NCBI GenBank assembly: GCA_964575095.1
Contig: CAZNPA010000002.1
Coordinates: forward strand, 1 to 64,000
Reading direction: 5' to 3'
Length of the DNA stretch: 64,000 bases
Origin: CAZNPA01 sp964575095
GTDB lineage: Bacteria > Pseudomonadota > Alphaproteobacteria > Rickettsiales > SXRF01
The position numbers and the translations under genes are program-made. Positions 25,021-32,922 of this stretch are shown here, piece by piece; within the stretch, counting starts at the first letter, position 1; each line of letters starts with the position of its first letter. The notes beneath the pieces are model-generated. The model saw only the letters and a list, made by a program, of their open reading frames with translations, had not been told where the DNA came from and searched no databases.

Positions 25021-25920
25021 ATGAGCGCTGCTGCGACCGCGACCTCTTCACCCGATGCGTTGACTTTCGTTCAAAGCGAAAGCAAGGCCGTCGGCGTGCG
25101 CGGGTCGCTGATCGAGCGCATGCGCGACAATGCGCCGCGCATCGTTGGTCTGATGAAGATAGGCATGGATGTCACGGTAGCGCTTTCCGGCAATCCGTGG
25201 TGGATAGGATATGCCTGCTTTGCCATCACCGGGCGCCTGATTTCCATCGCCTGGGGCAGCAAGAAACATCAGGATAAATTGGGTGAAGAAAAGGCCGAAG
25301 GCAAACACCAAAAATTACTTGGTCATTCGTTGCGCGAAAACGATCGTAAAATTCTATTCCCGCGTAAATATCCGGTCGAAGCCGCCGCCGGATTTTCCAT
25401 TATTGCTGAATCGTTTGGATTAGGATTCGGTATTTCTCAGTTTGCCGCCGGAGCAACCGGCTACACGGCGGTGATAACCGAACTCATTGCCTTATGGTCG
25501 TACGGTAATATCGTCTTCCATAAAGAAAAAAAACAAGGTGAAGAACCGCAGGAAAACAGAAAATCAGAATCATTGGGTTTTACTAATTCCAGTAGTAAAA
25601 CGGTCGGGGTCACAGGACGTTTACGCCGAGCAACAAAAGACAATCCGGTGTTTGTGTCCTCAATGGCCAATTTGCTCATCGGTGTTCTTATGGTGGGCGG
25701 CGGTATTATAGAAGGATATGGTATAGCTTATGTTGCGGCCGGCGTGCTCGGCATGCTTGCCAACCTGACGCAGGCGCTGTTGGTACGTAAAAACGAATTC
25801 AATATTGAAGGCGCCGGAGAAGCGAAAGAGGACAAGACGAAAGCGCCATCTACGAACTTTCAAGAGCGAATCGCCAGCGCGCGCAACCGCAACGACGATT
25901 TAGGATTACAGCCGGCATGA
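25021..25920 (+). CDS. Membrane protein with an internal duplication
   Basis: The 299-residue protein is not recognised. It has about four to five hydrophobic segments (near residues 42-78, 120-163 and 212-255). Two halves each begin with a similar motif, SKAVGVRG (21-28) and SKTVGVTG (192-199), followed by a basic helix with D-N and then a hydrophobic hairpin, which suggests duplication of a roughly 60-residue unit. Linkers are highly charged. ATG 25021 is preferred because GAGG lies 6 bases upstream; ATG 24991 would add ten residues. The next gene overlaps the stop by 4 bp. Confidence 0.7.
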   Translation: MSAAATATSSPDALTFVQSESKAVGVRGSLIERMRDNAPRIVGLMKIGMDVTVALSGNPWWIGYACFAITGRLISIAWGSKKHQDKLGEEKAEGKHQKLLGHSLRENDRKILFPRKYPVEAAAGFSIIAESFGLGFGISQFAAGATGYTAVITELIALWSYGNIVFHKEKKQGEEPQENRKSESLGFTNSSSKTVGVTGRLRRATKDNPVFVSSMANLLIGVLMVGGGIIEGYGIAYVAAGVLGMLANLTQALLVRKNEFNIEGAGEAKEDKTKAPSTNFQERIASARNRNDDLGLQPA

Positions 25921-26261
25921 CAGAGATTTCCCCCGAAGAGGCCGAAGAGTTACTGAAGAAAATGGACGAGGATGTCGGCATTCTTGTGCTGGTGCAAGGT
26001 ACATTGCCCGACGGCAAGTCCCATTACGCCTACGCCTCCATCCCGCCGTCGAAATACATGGCGTTCAAGGAAGCGGAGGCCGCCGGCAATTACGATTTAG
26101 CTGATTTTGGAAAAATTCTCGCCCACGGTGAAGGCGTCGAACCGCCGTCCGACGTGGTGAAGCGCATGGCCGACGAGCACGGCGCCAGCCACACGTTCGA
26201 AGAGGATTTTGAGGCATGGCTTGCCGAGATCGGCCGGGCGGTTACGGACGTCAAAAAATAA
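25917..26261 (+). CDS. Small conserved hypothetical protein
   Basis: The acidic 114-residue protein has a beta-rich centre (GILVLVQGTLPDGKSHYAYAS) and a helical C-terminus (GVEPPSDVVKRMADEHG). No signal or membrane segment is present. The ATGA overlap with the upstream membrane-protein gene implies co-translation. I do not know a function. Confidence 0.7.
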   Translation: MTEISPEEAEELLKKMDEDVGILVLVQGTLPDGKSHYAYASIPPSKYMAFKEAEAAGNYDLADFGKILAHGEGVEPPSDVVKRMADEHGASHTFEEDFEAWLAEIGRAVTDVKK

Positions 26262-26307
26262 TCCAAGTTGCAATCTTCCCTGTTTTAGCTCAAAAAGTCG
26301 CTAGGCT

Positions 26308-26397
26308 GTGCTGGCTGCGAAGCCTTTTTAAGACCCGCAGCGCAGCGTACAAATTTGTACGTGAGCAGCGGAAGCGTAAAAAGGCAAGTGAGCCAGC
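26308..26397. repeat. Compound inverted repeat upstream of tRNA-Arg
   Basis: Outer arms GCTGGCT..GCCTTTTTA (26310-26330) and TAAAAAGGC..AGCCAGC (26377-26397) enclose a perfect 14-bp palindrome GTACAAATTTGTAC (26347-26360). The element looks like a dispersed palindromic repeat of the type often found beside tRNA genes. It could also cap transcription of the upstream gene. Confidence 0.7.
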
Positions 26398-26413
26398 CGG
26401 CCTGTAGACTTTA

Positions 26414-26490
26414 GCACCCGTAGCTCAGCTGGATAGAGCGTTGCCCTCCGAAGGCAAAGGTCGGACGTTCGAATCGTCTCGGGTGCGCCA
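26414..26490 (+). tRNA. tRNA-Arg (anticodon CCG)
   Basis: A 77-nt cloverleaf folds with acceptor GCACCCG/CGGGTGC, D arm GCTC..GAGC, anticodon stem TTGCC/GGCAA with loop CTCCGAA (anticodon CCG), and T loop TTCGAAT. The discriminator is G and the CCA end is encoded. It is the only RNA gene I can find in the window. Confidence 0.96.
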
Positions 26491-26502
26491 TCCGCCTTCG
26501 CT

Positions 26503-26572
26503 GATTTTGGCGAGAGCCAAAATCTAGCTACGGCGTGATTACGCCGTGAGGTGAGCATCGGCGCTCCTTTTT
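26503..26572 (+). terminator. Hairpin series after tRNA-Arg
   Basis: Three hairpins follow: GATTTTGGC-GAGA-GCCAAAATC (26503-26524), ACGGCGT-GATT-ACGCCGT (26530-26547), and a small GAGC/GCTC stem followed by CTTTTT (about 26553-26572), which is the likely tRNA terminator. The remaining bases to 26788 are very AT-rich and hold no gene; they should include the kinase promoter. Confidence 0.5.
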
Positions 26573-26788
26573 CAGTTGTATCATTATAATACATTTCTAC
26601 TTATAATAGATATTTGTTAATATTCTGATATTTATATATTTTAAAATAGATAAAACAATCTAGACGATTATTTTAAATAGTAATAACTACTTCAAGTTGA
26701 ATTTTTCCCAGAATTTAGGTATAAATAACCTACGGAATCGCTTCATAATCATTTATTTTGCCCCGTTTTGCCCTAGTCAGGAAACGCC

Positions 26789-28360
26789 ATGACGCAGCTT
26801 TTAAAGAAAATGTTCTGGTATGCGCGTATTCCGCAAATCATCGCCATCACAGCGCTTATATCATCAGCGCTATTATATCTGCTTCTGGATGATACCAAAC
26901 ATATCGCCGCCGCTGATCTGATCTTTATCGGCCTCTGGGTAGTGACCGCCGGCTATATTGCCTGGTCGGAATTGGTATGGTACCGGCAGGTCATCCTGCC
27001 GGTGAAGCAGGCGATGGAAGCGTTCTCCACCGGCATCGGCGCATTTCCCGAGCTGTCGCGCGCGCTAATGGATAAAGAGGATGCAGGCTCGTTCGCCACG
27101 TCGCTTTCAACCGTGTTTCAATACCTGAATGATAATCTGGCGCTTTATCGTCAGCAATTGAAGGAAGCGCGCGACAAATGGGAATCGGCCAACAAGGCCA
27201 AGGACGCCTTTATCGCCAACATGAGCCATGAGCTGCGCACGCCGCTCAACGCCATCACCGGCTTTTGTGAAATGCTGGGTTTTACGACGCTCTCGACAAA
27301 ACAAAAAGAATATCTCGAATACATGCATTCGGCGGCGCAAACACTGCTGGCCATCGTCAACGAGCTTCTGGATTTGTCGGCGGTCGCGCAGGGGCGGCTT
27401 AAAATCATCCGTGCGCCGTTTAATTTCTATAAGGTGCTGCAGGATGCCGGCGCCGCGTTCGAGCGCCAGGCCAAGGAAAAAGGCCTGCAGTATTCGATGC
27501 GGATTTCACCCAAATTGCCGCGCTATTTCGTCGGCGACAATAACAAGTTGCGTCAGGTGGTATCGAACCTGCTCAACAATGCCGTGCGCTTTACCGAGAA
27601 GGGGCATATCGAGCTGGCGGCGGATTTCGCCGGCGCCGATGCAGAAGGCGTTATCAAAGTGCGCATCAGCGTCACCGATACCGGCATCGGCGTTCCCGAA
27701 GACAAGCGCGAGATTATTTTCGAACGCTTCATGCAGGCCGACAGCAACCTGAACCGTAAATACGGCGGCACCGGCCTTGGTCTTGCCATTTGCCGTGAAC
27801 TGCTGGACCTCATGAATGGCCATGTTACCTATGAATCCAACACGCCGGCCGGCAGCCGCTTTATCGTCGAACTGCCGCTGGAGCTTGCGCATATGGCCGC
27901 GCCTGAAATCCCGGAAATTGAGCAACCTGCAGCGCCGCCAGTCGGCCAGCCGCTGCGGGCGCTGGTGGTGGAAGACGATCCCTCCAGCATGGCGCTGGCC
28001 AGGGAATTCCTGAACCGCGCCGATTGCCGCCTGCTCACGGCCGGCAACGGGTTCGAGGCCATCAACCTTCTGCAAAAGGAACATGTCGATATCGTGCTTC
28101 TTGATATCAGCATGCCGGTGATGGAAGGGATCGAGACCATCACCCTGATCCGGCAAATGGAAAATAAGCACAATACCAAAAAACCGCTCTTCGTGGCGGC
28201 CATCACGGCCAACGCCATGCGCGGCGACGAACAGAAATACCTGCAATACGGCTTCAATAAATACATACCCAAGCCTATATCTTATAACAATATTACGGAA
28301 CTTCTCAGCCAGTATGCCGAGTTCGGCCGCAAATACACGGCGCACACCGCCAATAGTTAA
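26789..28360 (+). CDS. Hybrid sensor histidine kinase with receiver domain
   Basis: The 523-residue protein has two N-terminal transmembrane segments (about 15-33 and 43-61) with almost no periplasmic loop, a coiled linker, a HisKA domain with phosphoacceptor His147 (MSHELRTPLNAI), an HATPase domain (NLLNNAVRFT, DTGIGVP, GGTGLGLAI) and a C-terminal receiver with acidic pair near 395 and phospho-Asp439 (IVLLDISMP). The lack of a sensing loop suggests a signal from the membrane or cytoplasm. AGGAAA precedes the ATG. No response regulator gene is adjacent; the next gene is an orphan pilin. Confidence 0.9.
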   Translation: MTQLLKKMFWYARIPQIIAITALISSALLYLLLDDTKHIAAADLIFIGLWVVTAGYIAWSELVWYRQVILPVKQAMEAFSTGIGAFPELSRALMDKEDAGSFATSLSTVFQYLNDNLALYRQQLKEARDKWESANKAKDAFIANMSHELRTPLNAITGFCEMLGFTTLSTKQKEYLEYMHSAAQTLLAIVNELLDLSAVAQGRLKIIRAPFNFYKVLQDAGAAFERQAKEKGLQYSMRISPKLPRYFVGDNNKLRQVVSNLLNNAVRFTEKGHIELAADFAGADAEGVIKVRISVTDTGIGVPEDKREIIFERFMQADSNLNRKYGGTGLGLAICRELLDLMNGHVTYESNTPAGSRFIVELPLELAHMAAPEIPEIEQPAAPPVGQPLRALVVEDDPSSMALAREFLNRADCRLLTAGNGFEAINLLQKEHVDIVLLDISMPVMEGIETITLIRQMENKHNTKKPLFVAAITANAMRGDEQKYLQYGFNKYIPKPISYNNITELLSQYAEFGRKYTAHTANS

Positions 28361-28402
28361 CGCCTTCGGCGGCACTGTAACACAATCGTAACAAATAATC
28401 TT

Positions 28403-28431
28403 TTGGTTTCATTGGATTTTTAGGCTATGAT
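28403..28431 (+). promoter_or_regulatory. Sigma-70-type promoter of the pilin gene
   Basis: TTGGTT (28403-28408), a 17-bp spacer and TATGAT (28426-28431) form a good promoter in the gap after the kinase stop. Transcription would start near 28438, leaving an 80-nt leader. Confidence 0.6.
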
Positions 28432-28439
28432 GGTCTTAT

Positions 28440-28494
28440 CTGCCCGAATGGTTTGGGCAGGTACGTTCCGTCCTTTTTAAGGCGGGCGTTTTTT
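28440..28494 (+). promoter_or_regulatory. Structured leader with terminator-like hairpin ahead of the pilin gene
   Basis: A hairpin CTGCCC-GAATGGTTT-GGGCAG (28440-28460) is followed by CCG(T)CCTT-TTT-AAGGCGG (28468-28485) and TTTTTT (28489-28494). The second is terminator-like but lies upstream of the coding region, so it is a candidate attenuator. It could instead be the kinase terminator if the promoter call is wrong. Confidence 0.5.
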
Positions 28495-28520
28495 AAAATC
28501 GTCTGAAGAAAGGGTCATTT

Positions 28521-28874
28521 ATGACAACTCAGACCAAAGACTTAAGCATCGCCTGGCAGATTTGCCTGGCCGTTATGCTGGTCGCCGGTATCATCATGAT
28601 GCCGGACCTGTCGTACGCAGGGCCCGGCGACACCCCGATGGGTGCCGTACTCTGCCAAGTGGTGGCTTGGTTTACCGGAAACACCGGTAAAGGTTTAGCC
28701 ACTATCGCTATCACCGTCATCGGCATCGGCGCCTTACTCGGCAAAGTGTCGTGGGGTATGGCGATCATCGTCGGTATCGGCGTTGCCATCGTCTTCGGTG
28801 CCGCCGGCATCGTCAATGCGATGAGCGGCAGCGGCTTCGGTACGACGACCTCTTGCAACACTGCTACCGGCTAA
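28521..28874 (+). CDS. TrbC/VirB2-type pilin-like protein, orphan
   Basis: The 117-residue protein has a long signal sequence (cleavage likely after SYA33), then a short loop and two hydrophobic helices joined by a tight basic turn (ALLGKVSWGMA), the layout of VirB2/TrbC major pilins. Two cysteines (in AVLCQVV and TTSCNT) could form a disulphide. AAAGGG precedes the ATG. No VirB4, VirB8-10, VirD4 or relaxase gene is near, so it is either an orphan or served by a type IV secretion locus elsewhere. It has its own promoter, leader and very strong terminator, suggesting abundant expression. Confidence 0.8.
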   Translation: MTTQTKDLSIAWQICLAVMLVAGIIMMPDLSYAGPGDTPMGAVLCQVVAWFTGNTGKGLATIAITVIGIGALLGKVSWGMAIIVGIGVAIVFGAAGIVNAMSGSGFGTTTSCNTATG

Positions 28875-28893
28875 TTTTTGCCGGTATGATACG

Positions 28894-28927
28894 AAAAAGC
28901 CTGCCGGGAAACCGGCAGGCTTTTTTT
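28894..28927 (+). terminator. Rho-independent terminator of the pilin gene
   Basis: GCCTGCCGG-GAAA-CCGGCAGGC, a 9-bp perfect stem with a GNRA tetraloop, is followed by seven T residues and preceded by five A residues, so it may work in both directions. Confidence 0.95.
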
Positions 28928-28977
28928 ATCCCCGCGCTTGTCGTAGAACATATCTTACTATAAAACAGTACCCACGG

Positions 28978-30714
28978 ATGACGCTTACCCTCAAAAAAAT
29001 TCTGTGCATTGCCGCCGCTATCGCCGCTCTTGATTTAGCGCCGTTTCTATTCACCAACGGTCCCAGCGGCGACGTTATTTTCCATTACACGCTGATCAAT
29101 TGTTTCTCTTCGCAATGGTGGCAAGGCGATCTCTATCCGCGCTGGTGCATCGATGCCGGAGCCGGGCTTGGCGCGCCGCAGTTCCTGTTTTATTTCCCGC
29201 TGCCCTATTACGTTACTTCGCTTTTTTACCCGTTGCATTTTCTGGGGATAACGGTACAGCAGCTGTATTTGCTGTCGTTGTGGCTGGCCAGCGCCGTTAC
29301 CCTGGTTACCTGCTGGCTGTGGCTTAAGGAGATCGTGTCGCCCGGGCGGGCGCTGCTTGCCGCCATCCTCTTCTTGCTGATGCCCTACCGCATGGAATTG
29401 ATGTTCTACCGCTCGGCGTTCGCCGAAGTCTGGGGCATGGCCTTGCTGCCGCTGCTGTTTTTGTTTACGCGCCGGTTGGCGCTTGGGGACGATAAAAACT
29501 GGATTTGGCTTTCCTGCGCCTTTGCGGCCAGCCTGCTGACGCACATCCCGCTCACCATCGCCGGCCTGATGGCATGCGGCATCCAGCTGTTGTGGTTTTC
29601 CGGGCGGCAGGTGAAGCCGAAATGTTATTTTGCGCTGGCCGTTATTCTGGCCGGTATGGTTGCCGCATTTTATATCCTTCCGGCCAAATATTTTACGCAG
29701 CATCTTTATCCGGAAATGGCAGAGATCGTCCGCATTACCTGGGCCAACAGCTATATCACCCGGGAAACCTTTTCCGCTGTCGATCCGGACGGCGCTACCG
29801 ATTATCACATCAAACACGGCCACATACGCACGATGGTCGGCGCCTGCCTTACGATGGTGTTCACCCTGGGGCTGGCCGGTTTTATATTCAAAGGCAAGGC
29901 ACGGATCGGTGCATCGGTCATCCAGCGGGAAATCAAGGCATGGGCGTGCATCGCCGCGCTGGCGGCGTTCCTGCTGTTTGAGATCAGCGATCCGGTCTGG
30001 AGATTGCTGGGAACATTCTCGATCGTGGCTTTTCCCTGGCGCATGCAGTCGCTGGTCATGTGCGCGGCGATTTATTTCATCGCCGTAAAAATGCAATGGC
30101 TGACGACGCAAAAACAGCTTCAAACCTGGAGAGCCGATTACGGCATCTCGATATTTCTGCTGGGTCTGATAGGGTTATTCGTGCTCACCACGCCGGCGTC
30201 GGGGAGCATGGACGTGTTTCGTAGCTATGTTCAGCGGCATATGATACAGGCGCCGGTTTACCGCTCGCGCTGGACGGACAAGGAGGCATACAAGTTTGAA
30301 TCTATGGTCGCCATAGCTGATAACCCCGCCCCCAGGGCGCAACTCATCAAAGGGCAGGGGAAAGTCACGGAAGAAAGCTGGGATTGGCGCGGCATCGTTT
30401 TGCATTCGGACATGCCCAAAGGCGGCGCCGTTCGCCTCAAGCATTTTTATTTTCCGGTGTGGCAGCTTTCCATCGACGGCAAAGCTGCAAACGAAAACCT
30501 GACGCCGGAAGAACATAGCGGGCTGATGCTGGTTCAGGCGCCGCCGGGCAAGCATGTGCTGGAGCTTCGCACCGATGTCGGGGCGGCGATGGGCTGGCGC
30601 TATACGCAGGCCAAGATCGCATCGTGGCTGGGAGCCGCTATATTGGCGTTATTGCTGGCGTGGCGCGCGGCACCATCCGCTCTGCGAAATAAATTATCAC
30701 GCCGACCACGATAA
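28978..30714 (+). CDS. Polytopic membrane protein, GT-C-like (6-pyruvoyl-tetrahydropterin synthase-related family)
   Basis: The 578-residue protein has about ten or eleven hydrophobic segments and a C-terminal soluble domain of about 130 residues before a final membrane helix. The N-terminal region GDVIFHYTLI...GDLYPRWCIDAGAGLGAP..YFPLPYY resembles the membrane-protein family annotated as 6-PTP-synthase-related, distant relatives of GT-C glycosyltransferases. It may move or transfer sugars at the cell envelope, which is inference. Its 3' end overlaps the convergent PAP2 gene by 77 bp. Confidence 0.75.
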   Translation: MTLTLKKILCIAAAIAALDLAPFLFTNGPSGDVIFHYTLINCFSSQWWQGDLYPRWCIDAGAGLGAPQFLFYFPLPYYVTSLFYPLHFLGITVQQLYLLSLWLASAVTLVTCWLWLKEIVSPGRALLAAILFLLMPYRMELMFYRSAFAEVWGMALLPLLFLFTRRLALGDDKNWIWLSCAFAASLLTHIPLTIAGLMACGIQLLWFSGRQVKPKCYFALAVILAGMVAAFYILPAKYFTQHLYPEMAEIVRITWANSYITRETFSAVDPDGATDYHIKHGHIRTMVGACLTMVFTLGLAGFIFKGKARIGASVIQREIKAWACIAALAAFLLFEISDPVWRLLGTFSIVAFPWRMQSLVMCAAIYFIAVKMQWLTTQKQLQTWRADYGISIFLLGLIGLFVLTTPASGSMDVFRSYVQRHMIQAPVYRSRWTDKEAYKFESMVAIADNPAPRAQLIKGQGKVTEESWDWRGIVLHSDMPKGGAVRLKHFYFPVWQLSIDGKAANENLTPEEHSGLMLVQAPPGKHVLELRTDVGAAMGWRYTQAKIASWLGAAILALLLAWRAAPSALRNKLSRRPR

Positions 30715-31594
30715 GACCCGCAATGACGTCGACCAAATAGTGACCTCCTTCCATAGGAACGGAAATGAGCATGATGATATTCAGCACAAAGATTACGAAC
30801 CGCAGGCGGCGAAAGGGTAGTGCACCGTAACTTAACAGCACGGCCAATGCGGCGTGGAAAGAAGGAAAGGTCACCAGTCCGATCAGGGGAAACGAAAGCG
30901 TGGCGAGGGTATGGTCGCGCAACCCCAGAAGAACATCCTTATGCACCAGCCCGCCCTGATTGTGAAGATGGGGAAAATCCCGGGCGGGATCGATGTTGTA
31001 ATGAATATAGGCGCCTGCGGCGGGAAAAATTGCCGCCAGCAGGACCACGGCCAGTGCGGTGAAGAAAAAGATCATGATAAAACGCTGGACATGTTCGAAT
31101 TGCCGGCGGATCGGAAGCATTATCAGCAACATCATGATTTGCAGGGGAAACGAATTATACCCGACCGAGAAAATATCCGATACGAATGGACGGGCATTGG
31201 CCCAGGCGATGTGCTCCCGCCAGTCAAACCCCAGCCATCCGTCGATGGCGATGAGCTTCTCGTCGATGAGCGGCCATCCGGCGCGCGCGGTAAGATAACT
31301 GAAAAAGGCGATGGATAAGGGGCCGAACGTCATTTGGTTGACGGCATTGGTGAAAGACCACAAGGTGTCCATCCCCGCTTCGTATCCGGGAAACCGATGT
31401 TGAGGATGGATGATGTTGATCGCAAGGCAAAACACCGCCATCAGCGCAATCATCCACGCCACACCCCTCACCGGCGTTGAATCGAGATGCAATCCCGATT
31501 GCCGGAACAAGAGAACGTCAACGGCCAACAGGGCCAGGATGGCTGCCCAGAGAATCCGGTTAACCAAATAATGCCGGCGTGTAATCGCCCTCAT
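30638..31594 (-). CDS. PAP2 superfamily membrane phosphatase/phosphotransferase
   Basis: The 318-residue integral membrane protein has six or more hydrophobic segments and the C-terminal PAP2 signature: TFPSFHAALAVLL with the first histidine, then EGGHYLVDVIAG with the second histidine and aspartate. This subtype resembles the Aur1/inositol-phosphotransferase-like PAP2_3 group. It probably acts on lipid phosphates or undecaprenyl carriers. The start overlaps the PEBP stop (ATGA) and the 3' end overlaps a convergent gene by 77 bp. Confidence 0.85.
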   Translation of the reverse strand: MRAITRRHYLVNRILWAAILALLAVDVLLFRQSGLHLDSTPVRGVAWMIALMAVFCLAINIIHPQHRFPGYEAGMDTLWSFTNAVNQMTFGPLSIAFFSYLTARAGWPLIDEKLIAIDGWLGFDWREHIAWANARPFVSDIFSVGYNSFPLQIMMLLIMLPIRRQFEHVQRFIMIFFFTALAVVLLAAIFPAAGAYIHYNIDPARDFPHLHNQGGLVHKDVLLGLRDHTLATLSFPLIGLVTFPSFHAALAVLLSYGALPFRRLRFVIFVLNIIMLISVPMEGGHYLVDVIAGLIVVGVIIYFAERMVPRATPAITPI

Positions 31595-32298
31595 TTAACC
31601 TTCGGGTTCTGCGTGTAGGTTCCCATCACTTCGCCCTGCGCCAGGATGTGGCCCTGCATGGCGGCGATGGCCTGGACGCCGTTGGGCGCGGCCGGGAAAC
31701 CCAGCGTCGCCACGTCGAGCGCATAGACGATGAAATGATAACGGTGCAGCAGCTCGTCGTTCCACGGCGGGCAGGGGCCGTCATAGCCGCCATACGTACC
31801 GCGATAGAATTTGGCGTAATCGTTCTGGCCGCTGACGCCATAGGCGATTTTGCCTATGGGCTTGCCGTTTTCGGTGATGCCTTTGCTGTCTTGCCCCTCG
31901 GCGATGCGGGTGACGGTGGCCGGTATATCCACCAATACCCAATGGTAGAAATCCTGACGCGGCATGTCGGCCTGGATGGTGACCCCTTCCTTGCCGGCAT
32001 TGTCGAAATTGGTCGGCACGTCGCGGTCGACGACGATGATGGCAAACGATTTCGTCGTTTTGGGCGCGCCCTTCCAGCTGATGGCCGGATTGATGTTGCC
32101 GCCGGGCTTGGTGTGTTCTTTGGCATCCGGTGCGCAATAGGCGAATTTAGCCGGGATCGGCTGGCCGTTTTCGATACCGTCGACAATCACCGCCAGTTTT
32201 TTAACCGCCGCTGGCGCTGCGGGCGCGGGTGCCGTTTGTGCCGTGGCGGCAGCGCCTGCCAGCACTAGGCTTAGGAAAAACAAAGCAAATCTTTTCAT
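31591..32298 (-). CDS. PEBP family protein (YbhB/YbcL, Raf kinase inhibitor-like), secreted
   Basis: The 235-residue protein has a signal peptide (MKRFALFFLSLVLAGAAATA) followed by an Ala/Pro linker and a phosphatidylethanolamine-binding fold with ISWKGAPKTTKSFAIIVVDRD, FYHWVLVDIP, YDGPCPPWND and HRYHFIVYALD. Bacterial members have no settled role. The start at 32298 gives the signal peptide; codons upstream to 32361 are not signal-like. It is co-translated with the downstream PAP2 gene. Confidence 0.9.
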   Translation of the reverse strand: MKRFALFFLSLVLAGAAATAQTAPAPAAPAAVKKLAVIVDGIENGQPIPAKFAYCAPDAKEHTKPGGNINPAISWKGAPKTTKSFAIIVVDRDVPTNFDNAGKEGVTIQADMPRQDFYHWVLVDIPATVTRIAEGQDSKGITENGKPIGKIAYGVSGQNDYAKFYRGTYGGYDGPCPPWNDELLHRYHFIVYALDVATLGFPAAPNGVQAIAAMQGHILAQGEVMGTYTQNPKVK

Positions 32299-32375
32299 GA
32301 GGTCATCCTTGCAATAGGGTGAGTAAATGCCTAGATTAAAGGCATATAGAGAAAATGGCAAGATTGGTAAGAAAC

Positions 32376-32921
32376 ATGTTCATACAAACCGAAAATACGC
32401 CCAACCCGAACACGCTGAAATTCATTCCCGGCATCGCCGTGATGGAATCGGGCACGGCGTTTTTTACCTCCGCCGCCGATGCCAAGCCGTCGCCGCTGGC
32501 GGTATCGCTGTTTAAGGTCGAGGGTGTGGCGGCGGTATTTTTAGGTTCCGATTTCATCACCGTCACCAAAACCGAAAGCGGTGATTGGGGCACGCTGAAA
32601 GCCCTGCTTCTGGCCGCGATCATGGATCATTTCGTTGCCGGCTTGCCGGTGATGGCTTCTGCTGCCAAAGCCAAGGACACGAGCGGAGACACCGACATCG
32701 AAAAGCAAATCCGCGAATTGATTGACACGCGCGTCCGCCCGGCGGTAGCGCAGGACGGCGGCGACATCATCTTCCGCGGCTTCCATGACGGCATCGTGCA
32801 GCTGGAGTTGCACGGCGCCTGCTCCGGTTGCCCCAGCTCTACCGCCACTTTGAAAAACGGCATCGAGAATATGCTGAAGCACTATGTGCCGGAAGTCATA
32901 TCGGTCGAAGCCGTAGCCTAA
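32376..32921 (+). CDS. NifU/Nfu-type iron-sulfur scaffold protein
   Basis: The 181-residue protein has an N-terminal Nfu_N domain (MFIQTENTPNPNTLKFIPG) and a C-terminal NifU-like domain with the cluster-binding CSGC (Cys149, Cys152). It carries 4Fe-4S clusters to target proteins. It has the mitochondrial NFU1 domain order common in alphaproteobacteria. Start 32376 is at the conserved MFIQTE. secF follows after one base. Confidence 0.95.
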   Translation: MFIQTENTPNPNTLKFIPGIAVMESGTAFFTSAADAKPSPLAVSLFKVEGVAAVFLGSDFITVTKTESGDWGTLKALLLAAIMDHFVAGLPVMASAAKAKDTSGDTDIEKQIRELIDTRVRPAVAQDGGDIIFRGFHDGIVQLELHGACSGCPSSTATLKNGIENMLKHYVPEVISVEAVA

Positions 32922-32922
32922 C

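Noticed and set aside
26328..26594. Minus-strand 88-residue ORF across the tRNA
   Set aside because: Its peptide TIRTSDLCLRRATLYPAELRV is the well-known spurious translation antisense to a tRNA gene.
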